Shown: positions 34,324 to 48,080, counted from the stretch's first letter. The stretch: 64,000 nt of DNA from Amaranthus tricolor (GCF_026212465.1 NC_080059.1:9586311-9650310), one strand, 5' to 3'. Notes: generated from the letters alone by a model not told the origin. Made by a program: numbers and translations.

Positions 34324-36276
34324 GGGGACATTGGGATCACCTTGGTGTAACCCCCGTTTAGGTTGGAAGGGTTTGCAAAGATCCCCATTCACCAATAGCG
34401 TATACTTTATGGATGAAATGCAAGTCATGATGATCTTGATAAAGTGGGGAGGGAAACGCAACGCTACAAGCATATCCTGGATGAAGCTCCATTCTAGTGT
34501 ATCATAAGCTTGGCGTAGATCCACTTTTATCAAGCAGCTAGGTGAGCAACCTTTCCTAGTATAGTGCTTGACCAAGTCCTGGCATAAGAGGATGTTATGT
34601 GCAATGTTCCTCCCCGCTACAAAGGCACCTTGTGTTTGACTGATGATGCCTCCAAGAACCTGCTTCAGCTATAGAGCAAACAAGTTTGGGAATACATTTA
34701 TAAATGACATGGCAACACGAGATAGGCCTAAAGTCACCTGGGGCATAGGGACAGGAAACTTTAGGGTAATGGTAGTGAGGCTCCATGCCTTTGAGAGCTT
34801 TCTTGCCTGAAAGAAACTCTGGATAGCCGTAACAACATTAGGACCCACCACAGACCAAGCAGCTTTGTAGAATCTGCTATTGTAGCCATCTAAACCAGGG
34901 GGTTTGTTGTCATCAATACTCTGCATGACCTTCCTGATATTGTCAGCAGTGAAGAATAGGGTGAGGTTCTCCCTCATCGAGTCAGAGTGTAGAGGGCCAG
35001 TACCAATAGTATTCATGTTGACCCTTTGCCTGTCTTACATTTTATGACATAGAAGCTTTGAGTAGAATGAAATAAAAGCATGCTTAATAAGACTAGGGTT
35101 GCTCAAAGTGTTGCCATCCAGAACAATAGTATTGATTTTGTTATGGGCCGCCCTATGCTTTATACTGTTGTGGAAGAAAGCAGTATTATCATCACCATAT
35201 TTCAACCAATCCACTTTAGCTTTTTGCTGCATGAGGGAGCCATATTCCTTTTTCACCTGCTTTAGTGCTTGGGCACATACGAGTTCCATCTCTAGTAATT
35301 CACTTTTGTGGGGTTCACAGTGCACCCTCTCCTGAGCATCTAGGAGCTCCTTCTCAGCATATTGCAGGGCTAGTTGAATCAAGGTGCGGTGAAATTATTT
35401 CTTCAGCTCATGTTTCAGGGCGAGCAACTTCTGATGAATCTGATAGCACATATGCCCAGTAATCTGCTCATGCCAAACTCGTTCAACTACCTCAAGGGAA
35501 TTCGGTTTCAAAGCCCAATAGTGACAGAATTTAAACATAGGCTTCCCCTGAATAAGATCAAAGAAATGGACCAGAATTGGGGAATGATTGAGATCACCTT
35601 CAGAGAGGAAAGAGGCCTCAGCCCTAGGGTAACCATCCACCTATTCCTCGTTACACAGCGCTTTGTCAATTCTACTGAAGACTCTACAATCCCTAGTTTG
35701 CTTGTTATTCCACGTAAAGAATCTGCCAATACTCTTCATATCATGGAGCTTACACTAAGTCATACATTGTCTGAGGGGAAGGACTTTATGTAGGCGGACA
35801 GGTTGTCCTAATCTCTCATCTATATTAGCCACACAGTTAAAGTCTCCCAATACAATCCACGGGCCTGCACAAGGCATAAAACCTAGGAACTGAAATAACT
35901 TCAATCGTTCATATTTATCATTGAACCCATACACAAAGGAGCAGTAGAAAGGATGACCTGTGGCAGGCTTGCAAGCCAGATGAATCAGTTGGCTAGAGCA
36001 GCACAACACGTCAACCTTTAAGAAAGTAGGATTCCTCCCCACAATAATCCTCCCCCCTTTATGATGAGCAAGATTATTCGTAAGACACCAATACGGACAT
36101 AAGTTGTGGTAAAGTTGGCTAAGTCCAGAGCACTTGACCTTTGTTTTGAGGAGGCCAAATAGGCTAACATTATGCTGAGAAATGGATCTAGCCAATTCTA
36201 ACTGTTTCCTAGCCAATTCTAACTGTTTCCTAGCCACATTCAGCCCCCTGACATTCCACGATAAAATGTTACGCAT
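34324..36276 (-). pseudogene. L1 ORF2, 5' part (endonuclease and start of reverse transcriptase)
   Basis: Starts MRNILSWNVRGLN at 36276, the conserved APE-endonuclease N-terminus, and includes WIVLGDFNCV (catalytic GDFN). Later pieces give KKEYGSLMQQKAKVDWLKYG, DDNKPPGLDGYNSRFYKAAW and KVDLRQAYDTLEWSFI (reverse transcriptase motif A, catalytic Asp). It ends with KRGLHQGDP where the LTR insertion begins. Several frameshifts and stops are present. A 21-bp direct duplication near 36195-36235 repeats RKQLELA. Confidence 0.88.
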
Positions 36277-36508
36277 CGAATGGATGGGATATAGCTCCCA
36301 GTGCTATTTCCGGTAAATCACATTCAACCTTAGGAGTATGGGTAGCCAAGATCTCAAAACCATTACTTGTATTTAATAACACAACAAATGTAGATGAGTC
36401 AATAACAGTAACAGTGGGCGCTCTCCGTTAAGTGACTAGTTGGAATCCCTCCTCATCCACAGTTGGAGCCGATGTGGGAGCCACTGGGATAGGCTTAGGG
36501 ACCCATTT

Positions 36509-37646
36509 CTAGGTGATACCAACCTTGCATGAATCTGTCTGATGCCCAAATTGGTTACATTTACTACATGCCTGCGGTTTCCAATCATATTGAACCTTAA
36601 CAGAGATTAATTCATCATCCTTACTGGTGAAGGAGATCATATCATGAAAGCCCTGGTTCACATCCAATTCCTCTAAGACTCGTGCAAACTTCATTCTATC
36701 CTTGTTCAGTGTGGCATTATCAATATGAATAACATGCCCTAACATTCCTGCAACTAATTTCAAACTTCTATCCCCCCCCATTAAGGCATACTAAGTCCAG
36801 GGAACCTAACCCATATAGGGATAGTGGTAATGCTCTCTTTCTCATAAGATACATTCTTAAACCAAGGCTTAACAATGAACGGCTTTTTGTAAAAAAGGAT
36901 TCTGTTAGAGTCACGGGCCACAGTGAGTGCCTCCTGAGTCTTAAGTCTAACAAGAAAGACTCCCTTAGCTACAGTACACATTTTGTCAATGTGAAGAGGG
37001 TTCCATATACGTTTAACAAAGTCGTCGATAACATGTAAGGAAGGATTAACACCAAGGACATAGCATACAACAGATGTTTCCCAAAATGTAGTTTCATCAG
37101 CAATATCCTCATAAGAGATTTTAACAGGAGCAGGCATAAGGGAAGGGATAGGGGGTGTCGTACCTGTGTTACCAGCAGCACTACCATTACCCTGAGTAGC
37201 AGCATTCGCTATTTCATTTTTGCCTCCAGAAAAAATGCTATGAACATCCTCACATTTTCCATTCAGAACGTTAACTGTATTCGATTGAGTAGCAGCAGCC
37301 TTTCTGCCTCCAGAACAAATCTCACGATTGCCATACTGACCAGGTGAAGAAACCTAACATTCGCCATTTGAGGGTTCGACGGACCAACACTAGCTACTGC
37401 TGGAAGCCCTACCATTAACCACCGATGCCCAGTTAGCATAGAGACTATGGAATTGCAGTTGGACCAGGGAGGAACGGGGGCTTAAAATCTCATGCTCAAG
37501 AATCGTCACATCCGTATTTGGGGAACCATAGCCGGAGTGTGCTAGGTAGAACAGGAGGCACCACTTACGGATCCTTTTGAGGAGGAAGAAGAAGGAATTC
37601 ACTTCTGAACCACCTGCTTCCTTGACCTTCCTTTGCCTCTCGCCAT
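36509..37646 (-). pseudogene. L1 ORF1 (DUF4283 and zinc knuckle)
   Basis: Starts MARGKGRSRKQVVQK at 37646, followed by a stop. The DUF4283-like segment runs through SYEDIADETTFWETSVVCYV and PIWVRFPGL. After a break at a run of C/G near 36775, the frame continues with NKDRMKFARVLEELDVN and the CCHC zinc knuckle CSKCNQFGHQTDSC. These are the usual domains of plant L1 ORF1 RNA-binding proteins. It is broken by frameshifts. Confidence 0.82.
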
Positions 37647-37726
37647 AGCAGGAACAATCGCACCAGAGGAGAGAAATTTGGAGAGGGAAAGTAGAGGGAG
37701 AAGCAAATCAGAGACAAAAAATGAAA

Positions 37727-37727
<1 letters not shown>

Positions 37728-37764
<37 letters not shown>

Positions 37765-37773
37765 TATTATTAT
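37728..37773. repeat. (ATT)n microsatellite at the L1 5' border
   Basis: About 15 ATT units with one ACT interruption. The Asn-rich minus-strand frame across it is a repeat artefact. Confidence 0.95.
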
Positions 37774-38418
37774 GAACCAAATTTCATTTTATAGAATTAG
37801 AAAATTAAAGGTCATATATAATTAAAAAATATAGTTTTTTTAATCATATAAGTTCTCTAAAAATGCTCTAATAGTTAGTTTCCTAATTTTATGTGGTTTA
37901 AATTTTTTTTTAAAACTCCGATAAATAGATTTGTTATGATGCTTATATTATTTCGTATCTTCAAATTTAAGAGAGAGTCTTGTGAGATTTGTGATTGTGA
38001 GAGAGTGTTTGAGTTGTCTCACACATTTTGCTTTATTACCTTATTTGAAAATGAATAATGCTCTTTTAATCTCATTGATAGATTTCAATTATATCCTAAC
38101 ATATCCATACAATTTTTTTTTTTTAATCATTACTAAATTCTTAACATTTCCTTAGGAACCACCCATTAATGAAGAAATTTCAAGGGGACTCTAAGGAGAT
38201 GCATTTAGAAACAAAACAAAAAACAAAGAAACTAAGTTAAGCTTGGCATTTAGCATTTAGCAACATGAAACAAAAATCAAAATCATCAAGTGGTCAATGG
38301 TCATAAAAATCAAATCTCCTTCAATTAAATGCATTAGCAAGCTAGTCATTATTAGTAATAATAATAGAATAAAAATTGATTTTAAAAGCTTGGATTATAC
38401 TAATAATAGTTCATAATA

Positions 38419-38448
38419 TGAGACAGTCTCAATATGAGACGTATCTTA
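38419..38448. repeat. dispersed GAGAC palindromic motif, copy 4
   Basis: GAGACAGTCTCAATATGAGA followed by CGTATCTTA. Same family as copies 1-3 near the kinase gene, 36 kb away. Confidence 0.55.
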
Positions 38449-38590
38449 TTCACGGACTACATAATATAACAAAGACAAATTACAAAGAAAATATAAATTT
38501 AAGCTCTTTGTTTTAAGATGATTTTATTAAATCATTTAAATGAAATCAGTCTTTCACGAGAGTTGATAATATATAGTACTACTAATATAG

Positions 38591-38863
38591 TACTCCATCC
38601 AATTTTTTTCAATTGTCCCATTTAGGTTGGGCACGAATATTAAGAAAGTGAAGGGGACTACCTTGAATAGTATACCCATGTGATGTAGTGGGTATTGGGG
38701 GTTAAATAGTATAGTTTAGTAAAAAAATAAGAGTGTTTTAGTAATTACATAAATAATATAAGACAATTTGGTCTAAAAATTATATTTTAAAATAGAAATG
38801 AGACAATTAAAATAAATTGTCCAAATAAAAAAAATAGGACAATTAAAAAAGTCAGAACGAGTA
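38591..38863. mobile_element. Stowaway MITE
   Basis: TA-CTCCATCCAATTTTTTTC on the left and GTCAGAACGAG-TA on the right. The inverted ends share AATTGTCC(C/T)ATTT internally. The TA target is duplicated. Confidence 0.75.
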
Positions 38864-39162
38864 TCTTGGTAGATATGGGGATGCGTTTACCCGTATATTT
38901 GTGGTCCAATAAAGAACACAAGTAGAAGTAATAATAAACTCAAATGGATCAACAACAAAAGCAAGAGAAAAAGAGGGTGTCATTGTCAATTGTCATACAA
39001 AGCTGAATGCCCCACGCTTTGAAAAACAATATTCATTTAAAACCAAATGTCTTAGGACGCCAAAAATATTGGCGCCAAAAAGCTCACCCATTATATTTTT
39101 ATTTTTATTATATTTTTATATTTAATTTTTTAGAGTATATTATTATGAAAATGATCCTAGAT

Positions 39163-39439
39163 TATACTTTCACTCTTTGCTTTATTGACTTTATTCCATT
39201 TAATTTCGGTATGTTTTCAAGATAATTATAAAAGATTTAATATTTATTATCTTTAATTGTGCATAATTAAAATTTATAAAAAAATAATATTGATAATTCT
39301 TGCATTAAGATGAATCAAATAAAATTTCACTTAATTATATTTTTAATTTATAGATTAAAAATAAAATACAAATTAAAAGTAAACTGTGATTAGAGTCAAA
39401 AATCCATATAAGATAAAGTCATTAAAACGGAAGGAGTAA
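39163..39439. mobile_element. Stowaway-like MITE
   Basis: The right end ATTAAAACGGAAGGAGTA mirrors a more decayed left end TACTTTCACTCTTTGCTTTA. ATAAAGTCATT and its complement GACTTTAT lie just inside. Confidence 0.55.
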
Positions 39440-39785
39440 GAAAATACTCTACTCATTAACTTTTGAATATGGAATGTTTTACTTATGAATGGAGAATGTT
39501 CAAAGTCTAATAATGTATATATCGCCATTCACCTGAAAACTTCTTGGATTAAAAAAATATAAATATAACACAAATCTTTCTTATACTTGATGTTAAATAT
39601 CTTAAATTATATTCTCATATCATATCAATGACCAATTAATTTAAACCACCGTTATACATTAATGACTAAGAGCCTAAACCCTTATACCAAAACTATATTA
39701 TCGATTTTTTCTTCATAAAAAAAAAAGAAAATTAAATTATCATCAAAAACTTTAGATTAAATTATTGGATATACTATGAAATTGG

Positions 39786-39787
<2 letters not shown>

Positions 39788-39826
<39 letters not shown>

Positions 39827-39871
39827 CCTTTTATAAAAAAAAAAAATAATAATAATAATAATAATAATAAT
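39788..39871. repeat. (AAT)n microsatellite, two blocks
   Basis: AAT repeats at about 39788-39824 and 39847-39871, separated by a CCCTTTTATA and A-rich spacer. Confidence 0.95.
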
Positions 39872-40410
39872 ATGTCATTTCAAAAATAATAAAGACTATG
39901 AGTGGATATCCAATCTTTATTTGATAAGAGTTGCTTTCTTTGAACGGTGTGGCGTATTATAAAATGCGGTGCACATGCAAAAGAAAAAAGAAAGAAAAAA
40001 TATTTCCAACTAAAACATCATAAAAATGTCCCACAAAAACAAGAAAGTGCAGGATTTATTGACCCTTTTGGGTGGACTAGCCAAAGAGAGTTTAAAAAAG
40101 ACCCTACAAGTAAGAAACTATTCATCATCGTATCATTATCTGTATCCCGTTCATAAAAAAATTATGGACAGGATCTGGAGAGGGAAGGACGGGCCAACTC
40201 ATACCTATGAAGAAGAGCGCGGCTAAAGGAGTCCCTCGGCTCGAGAAAGATAAAGAAACGTAACTACACGGAAACGATAAATTAAAAGCCTATATAAAAT
40301 AAATAAGTAGAATTAACTACCAAATAAAAGAAAACAAAAACTAATAATAAAAAAACGAGAGAAATAAGAGGGCAAGAAGTAAGAAACTATTACTATTATC
40401 TATTAGCTTC

Positions 40411-40623
40411 TACTCTTTCCGTCTTTGTCATTTTACATTTAGTGTAAATAGATGAAATATAGTAAAAAAAAAATTAAGTTAAATAAGAATAAAAAAATAA
40501 GTGGATAATAAAAATGAGTGGTTAAGATAAAAATAGAGTATAAATTTGTGGATATAAATGGAGTAAAACCATTGCAAAACAATAATATAAGATCAATATG
40601 ACAAATTAATTTAAAAAGTAGTG
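40411..40623. mobile_element. possible Stowaway-like MITE
   Basis: TCTACTCTTTCCGTCTTTGT on the left has a weak mirror ATGACAAATTAATTTAAAAA on the right. Borders are tentative. Confidence 0.35.
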
Positions 40624-42585
40624 CAAAATAAAAAAAATGAAGAAATTTGTTAGTGTTATGGAACTTTTGTTGTTACCAATAGGAAGCTAAAGAGATGATG
40701 AAAGCTACCAAAATAACTTAACTACTATTCTTGTTCTCATCTTTGGACAAAATCTTGTTGAAAATCCTTCATAACCCACACTAGATTAGTGTAGCTAATG
40801 GGTTCAAGCTCTTAATAATGTTGTTGTTTCTCATTCTTAATTGAATGAATGATGTTATTTGCTTTACTCTAAGAACTAAGAGGTTGAATTAAATTGTTTC
40901 AACTGAAATATATTTAATTATTTTAAGTGATTATAATATTTTTCTTAGAAATTAACTTTTAATTTGTATATATGCTAATAAGATTAGTTTACTAATTATT
41001 ATCTGGTCTTAAGATTAGATTAATCATGTATGTTCAATAATTGTATGGTTTTAATGGAGGATTAAACACACACTTAATCTTCATAAGTTACCAATGTAAA
41101 TAATTCATATAATTTACGAATTACGATGATATTAAGTATATAATTGATCAGCATAAGTAACCTAACATGTAACTTATGATAAGATTGATACAAATATGTG
41201 TAGATGTGTTTAAGGTTTGTATTCATCATCATCTTTTGTGTACTTCATATTACACTACATCATATCATCATCACCATTATCAGCATTTTCAAAAAAGAAT
41301 TTTCTAATATGTAACACCCATGTTTTGAACACATGACTTTGAGGTTATAAGGTTAAGGATAAAACCATCTATGCTATCATACTTTCCTTATTAATATGAG
41401 ATTTTAATTGTATTTAATATTGTTGAGAGAGCTATTGCATTGTTAGAAATTTGAGAGCGTTCTTACTTTACTTTAGTATTTGTGATCTTGAGGGATTTGT
41501 TCTCAAGATAAGGGAGATTTATTATAATTGTATTGTTGAATCATTTATAATAAAACTACATTTGAGGGGGAGGTATCCAAGATACCTTATAAATACTTGT
41601 GTTTTTCTTTGCTTATATTTTATTTTGTTTTTCATTGTTAAACCTTTTTGAGGCTTTCATTTCAAAATAAAAAAATTATTTCTCTATATATTTGAATAAA
41701 ATCTTTTATGCTAGTGTTAATAATTTGAATGTGTTGTATCTACTCAACGAAGAGAAAGACATTCTTAGCATAGTAAGCAAAAATATAAATTGAATGATAC
41801 AAACCCAATCTATCTATGACATTGTGGTTTAAAGCATATCAACTCAAGTCACATTAAGAAGTAACACAAAGACTATGAACTTCTAACATATATCTTTTGA
41901 TCATGAATCATTTGATATATGTGAACTAGAGCTGTTTATGGGTGGGCTACCCATTAGGCTCGACCCACCCGACTCGAAAAACGAGCGGGCTTGGACAATG
42001 TTTTTCAAAAAAAATTAAAATTTAAACGAGTAATACCTACCCACCAAGATAAATGGGCGGGTAGCGACACCAAAAAAATACCTACGGGTATATCCACCTG
42101 CCCGCTTAATTTAATATATTAATTATTAAATAATTAATTCTAAGTATTAAACTAGTACTACTACTTCACTACTTACTAGTACTAGTAGTACAACACCCAT
42201 ATGTTTATATATTTAATTACTTTCATATATGTTTATATCTTACAGTTACTTTGATAATTTTTTTTACTTATGATGATTGCCGTCTGTAGTAAGATGATGA
42301 TAAATCGATGATACAATGTTTTGTTGGATCATTCAACATAATGTTTACATTCATATAATTTGAGTATTTAAAGACTTTTTATGTATTTGGAGTATTTTGG
42401 ACAATTTATTGTATTTTAATTGTTAGTAAAACTTAATTTTCTAATTTGTATTATATTTTTAATTTTTATATAAGAAATACTCGCCTACCCGCGAGTCCCG
42501 ACTGCTTTAAAAATGGACGGGTAGCGACAAAAAATACGACCACAAATGCGGGCGGGCTTTTGAAAATTTGAACCTGCGGTTAAAT

Positions 42586-42661
42586 TGTAACACCCCTGAA
42601 TTTCCAACCCCTTACACGAAACCAGAAATCGTGAAGGAAGGGAGGAAATTCGGGTGTTACA
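42586..42661. repeat. 76-bp hairpin at the LTR border
   Basis: TGTAACACCCCTGAATTTCC at one end and GGAAATTCGGGTGTTACA at the other are inverted copies, so the LTR end carries a mirrored second end 76 bp inside. Confidence 0.85.
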
Positions 42662-42765
42662 TAAAAAAGAAAAGGGAAAAATAATTAAAATAAACGCTAA
42701 AGATTAATTAAAAAGGTGAGTGAGTGGAAATTTCGGCAGCATCTCGATTAAAACTGAGGATGTGT

Positions 42766-42900
<135 letters not shown>

Positions 42901-43649
42901 GATTAACATGACTAAACTAATCTAAGGCCTTTAACGTCTTTCAAAAAAAAATACGTCACAACGGAATGAATCATCGTCGGCTTCACAAATCATCAACTCT
43001 AACGAGGATCGTGGTTCCAGTGTTAACGCATCGATCTGACGGGTACTAAAGGAGTATTCTCCCTACTGTACATCCAAAAACTACACAGCGGATCTATGGA
43101 TCATATGAGGAGTCACATGGCTCCATAAAAAAGAAATTATACAATCCCAAAAGAAAACTTTACAAGTATTATAGAAGCTACAAGTATTAGACAATTTATA
43201 CACAATTGTTATGATCGTACTCCGCTCTTTTCCCCAATGCAAAGCAAAAGTAGCTCCTATACCTGTCATGTCAAGCTATGATCCTCCTGCTGCTCAACAT
43301 AATGACCATAGTCAAATGTGTCATAGCAGGAACATCATAGAGAGTCATGAGCAAACAACAACAAACGCATACACGTCAGTAATTAATGAACTTATAACAA
43401 TTAGAGTCATTGAACAAAACTATAGACAACAATATAGTATGACAATAGCAAGTCTACTCATCTGTCTAAACGCCTCTATTTACTCATAATTTCTCTTTCA
43501 AACTACTAATCTCTTGAAATATATTCAAGGGTAGTGAATCCTTTCTCTATTCATGGCATAGTGACACGGCCAAGGGCGTTATCGGCCATCCGGCGCCCAT
43601 GGCAAAGTATGAGCTCATGCCCCCTCCAGCAGACCCTTTTGGGTCCTAC

Positions 43650-46280
43650 TGTAACAGGTTCAAATTTCTTAATCTTAATTTTCCGATTAATTATTCCGAA
43701 ATTTCTTTTCGAGTTCCTAATCCTTTGGTTATCTAATTCAAATCACCTTTAATTCCTAAACCTTATTCCGATTTTTGTAATTTCTTCCAAATATTAAACT
43801 TAAAAATATATATAAATATATATGTATATATATATTCTTAAATTTCTTTATAAGCACTAAAATATCATTTTATTATTTTATACTAAGAAAAGTAAAATTT
43901 TAATATTATATTTACGATTTTATTAAAACGTTACGTTTCAATTTCGTTTTCTTAAACTAACTTTACTACTTATCATTTTAACCTTACAACTTTGATTTAA
44001 TTATTTTATACCTAAAAATTTACTATATTTTTCTTATTAACTTTAAGTATAGTTTTAACTAAAATTTTCTAAGTAAACTATCATATTTTCATAATCAAAC
44101 CTTAATCATACTTTCCCATTAATCTAAAACATTTCACTAGTATAAACTAGAACAAAAATTTGATGAACCAAAATTCTTTCTATATCAATCCATAATGTTC
44201 ATCACTTACACAAGCTATCACCATTTCCTTACACAAGTTAACCTTCTTCTACACTCCAAACTCTTACACATCCACTTACACACTCCAACTCTTACACATT
44301 CACTTACACACTCTAAATCACTTACACAAATTAACCTTCTTTTTCATACAATCTTATGAACTAAAAAGTTGCCCAAAACCCATTATAAATACCCCTTCTT
44401 AGCCATGAGATCACTTGCACCCCCATCATCAAATCTTTCTACCATTCTTTCTTATATCTTCACTTCATTAACATCTAACTAACTTTATACCCTTTTTATT
44501 TGTTGAAGAATCAAATGAAGATGGAGCTTGATCTTATCACTTCTTAAGCCAATAATCATCAACTTTTGAAAAGTCAAGTATTATCTTTTAGAGCTTGGAT
44601 ATCATTTTCTTTTGGGTAATTGAAGATCTACTTCTTTGAAGCTTGGAACCTTGAAGACTTTCTCTTTTGGAGCTTATTTCTTTAAGTTCTTATTTTCTTA
44701 TTATTATTCTCTTACGTGGTTTAGCACCACCTTTGGGGGAAAATGGTACATATTTTCTTAACTCTCTCGTTATGTGATATTTATTTATGGTTACTCGATA
44801 ATATAAAAGCATGATCAACATGACTTTATTTTAGTCATTTAAACTTTACATGGTAATATTAAAGTCATATCCAGTTTAGTGATATTTTCGTCAAAACAAT
44901 AATACTTTTGGGTCACTCGAAAAAAAAGTCATACATATGGAAATTTTTGATTAATATGATAATATAAATATATATGAATTTTACTAGTTAAATAAACTTA
45001 TGTGTTTAAAATGATTCCATATCATCTTGGTGTTTTGATAAAATTTTTAATCGGTTTATTGGTAAAATAGTCAAACAAATTTGTTAAAATGCTTAGCGTA
45101 GTTTTTCTTGAAAACTCATTTCATTTAGATTTTGGACCCTTAATAACTTGTCGGATTATGTTTTTTTATAGTTATGATAGATCCGTTTTACTATTTTATT
45201 GATTATTTGATAAAATACGTTATTAATATTACTCTTGACTTTTGTAATTATTTATGACATAATAATGACTTAGTTTAGCATCAGGAATCTTAGTATAGCT
45301 ACGAAAATTTGTTATTTAATTAATATTAATTTATTAGATACTAGTAATTTGTTTCTATTAAAAGGGTAGAATTGTCATAATTTTGACTAGTGCAAGTTTG
45401 ACTTATAAGAATGTAAACTATTTGGGTTTAGAGTCTTGTTTGATATTGCATGATATTGATTGTATGACTCTGATAGTAAGGTAACGTCGAACCATGGACC
45501 GGCATGTAAAATCCCGGCGTCCGTGTTAGCCGGCACGTAAAATGCGGTGTCAGACAGGGGGTCCGAGAAAAACCCATCCTGTGAAGTCTCGAGCATAACA
45601 GTATTGAGAGGAGTGACGACTCCCACCACAGTTAGGGTTTAGGACTACGGTCCTCACCTAACCAGACCCTTACATATATCAGTTGTCATTATTGTTGTGA
45701 TCTTGTGATGTGCTATGAGGGTAAAGTTATGAGGATTAATTGAATTCGATTAAATAAGCATTAAGGTTACAAGTATTTAGTAGCAGTAATGAACTTCTGC
45801 AAGTATTGAGAATGTAACTTAGTGGCTTAGTAAAGGTCAATAATGAGTAATAACCTTCTATATTGTGCTTGATGATTATTCTGTAAGCATGATTTAACTA
45901 TCGCATCATAAGCTTGTTGAGAAAATTGTACTCGGCTTTATCGCTGACCGATTTAATCGGCTGTCATCCGTATTATGGATGACAGTATTTTGTAGGAAAA
46001 TTTAGCTCAGGTTTCGATCCAGGCCGCAACTTTAATTATTCTATCGAGGACTTAGCTTCAATGATTTTACTTGATGACTATATTGTACTTATGTTTTTTT
46101 ATCGTATTTAAGTAAACCTTATTTTATATTTCTCAGTTGTAAGATATTTTTTTTACTTATGTTTTGAACGATTTTAGTTTAAATGGTTTTTAGTAGTTCG
46201 GCGTTTTACACTTTCGCATTATTTATCTTAAGTATAATTATTAATGTTAATTATGTATCGAGAGTACCGCTCCTGCTACA
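43650..46280 (+). mobile_element. LTR-type insertion (innermost of the stack)
   Basis: Starts TGTAACAGGTTCAAATTTC and ends ACCGCTCCTGCTACA. CCTAC is duplicated perfectly (43645-43649, 46281-46285). It is 2631 bp without coding capacity. A CT-rich stretch near 44200-44480 and GC-rich direct repeats (GCCGGCACGTAAAATGCGG, compare CCGGCATGTAAAATCCCGG near 45500) recall Gypsy LTRs. Probable solo LTR. Confidence 0.82.
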
Positions 46281-47960
46281 CCTACCTTCGGGAAAAACTA
46301 ACACACTGGGGTACTAAACCAGTGAAGAGGCCACCATATTGGGGTTTGCAAGGCCCGCATGGTATCACCTCAGTCAAGGGGCGGTATCGGCCATCCGGCG
46401 CCCAATGACCCAAGCATGCTCATACCCCCCTTACGGTGGTCCTGTCGAACCTCACCTAGGGGACTATTAAATCAACCGGACATAATCCAGTTGAGTCACG
46501 CCAACTAATCATACATCAAGGCTCAATAATTAGGAAGTCACTTCGATACCACACACAACCATGGTGCGTTCTCTACTATTTAGAAATCTGTTCTCATAGT
46601 CTCCTAATGTTTTCATTCTACTTGCCTATATCACTATTATGACTATACGCTAGCATAGTTTACTTTCTGGCGCTCTATAATTCTAATACGATGTATATAA
46701 TCATGAAATATTGATAATACTTTGAAACAATGAATATGATAATTAATTACTGCGTATACGTACCTGCAAGCGTCACTGCACGACCACAAGTTACGAAAAT
46801 CACCCAACTAAGGGTCTACTTTCCTCTTATAAACTGGAAGCCTATACAAGTTAGGAATAGAACTTATAAGTTCTCTTAACTACTTTGTCATACCAGCTAG
46901 AACCCAAGGTAACAACTATCATCCATTCACGACAAGTTTTCAATTATTTTTAGCACGTACGCATCTCATTCAACACCAAACATAATCGTCAATTCAACAA
47001 TAACTCAAGTTTTTCCATTGGCAAAGAATAAAAGGATTATTTCGACTGTTTCATTACACCAACTAACTTTGAGTTATAATGATTCACACTTAAGTCTCAC
47101 AAGGTTAAATATAACACTACTATGACATGAGGATAATTCTTAAAGTGGTCAGATCGCAACATTCTTCGCTACATCCTCCAAAGTTAGAGAGACTACAATC
47201 GAGCATCACCACAAGCAACTTAACAACCTTCTACAATAAGTTGATATCATTCTCATGGCCTTACTAAGATTATGTATTATGATTTCAATAACAATCTAAT
47301 AAGAATACTTTTCGCAACAATCAAACCATAACAACTAGCAACTATTATCTCCAATTTAACAACCAAGATCACTTCCACAGTCAACCACAATCATCACCAT
47401 TACTAACTATCACAACAAAATCAATCAACTAAGTTTCAAACAACGTTTAAGGTTACATAATCAATCATCACACCATCAAAATACAGGATAAACGCACACC
47501 ATTTGTAATTTCATTTCTAAATTCAAACCCTAATCATTTCGTGTTCAAAGATAACATATTTAATTACTACCCATACTAAGATTCAAAGAACTTAACACAA
47601 AAATCAACATCACACACATAACCCTTATAAACTTTTAATTGAAACAAGAAGAATCAAATGAAAGAAGAGGAGATGGCTTACAAGGTTTAAAACTAGCAAG
47701 AATGGTGAAGAGGTGGATGAAGGTCGTGATGGTGATGCACGAGGGCCAAAACTAGCTGGTGTGCTGCGGTGGCCGCCTGTAGAGGAGAACAAAACAATGC
47801 GGCCCGCTGCTGGTGGTGGTCACTGTGGCGCGGCTGCTGGTTCTTCAAACTGAGGGAGGGAAGTGAAAGAAGAGGGAAGAGAGAAAGAAGGAGGAGAAGG
47901 AGAATGACGGCTAAGTTTTGAGCAACGAGTCTTTATGCGTTTTATCCTTGTTATTCTTAT

Positions 47961-48080
<120 letters not shown>

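Larger units (their letters stand above)
27477..37727 (-). mobile_element. L1-type LINE, split by nested LTR insertions
   Basis: The 5' end is near 37727 and the 3' poly(A) (T-run on the plus strand) is at 27477-27492. Without the 29060-34323 insertion it is about 5.0 kb. ORF1 starts near 37646. ORF2 has endonuclease, reverse transcriptase and zf-RVT regions in order. Both outer ends abut ATT repeats, so any target duplication is ambiguous. Frameshifts and stops make it inactive. Confidence 0.88.
37774..41793. other. intergenic region with MITEs and microsatellites
   Basis: AT-rich. Holds a GAGAC palindrome (38419-38448), three Stowaway-like MITEs and AAT repeats (39788-39871). The short frames near 39950-40230 have no recognisable domain. 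41410-41650 might be part of a Copia LTR but this is unproven. No host gene was seen. Confidence 0.55.

Noticed and set aside
34316..35793. Several plus-strand open frames
   Set aside because: Shadows of the minus-strand L1 ORF2.
43211..43489. 92-codon plus-strand frame
   Set aside because: Inside the outer LTR, no family signature, low-information composition.
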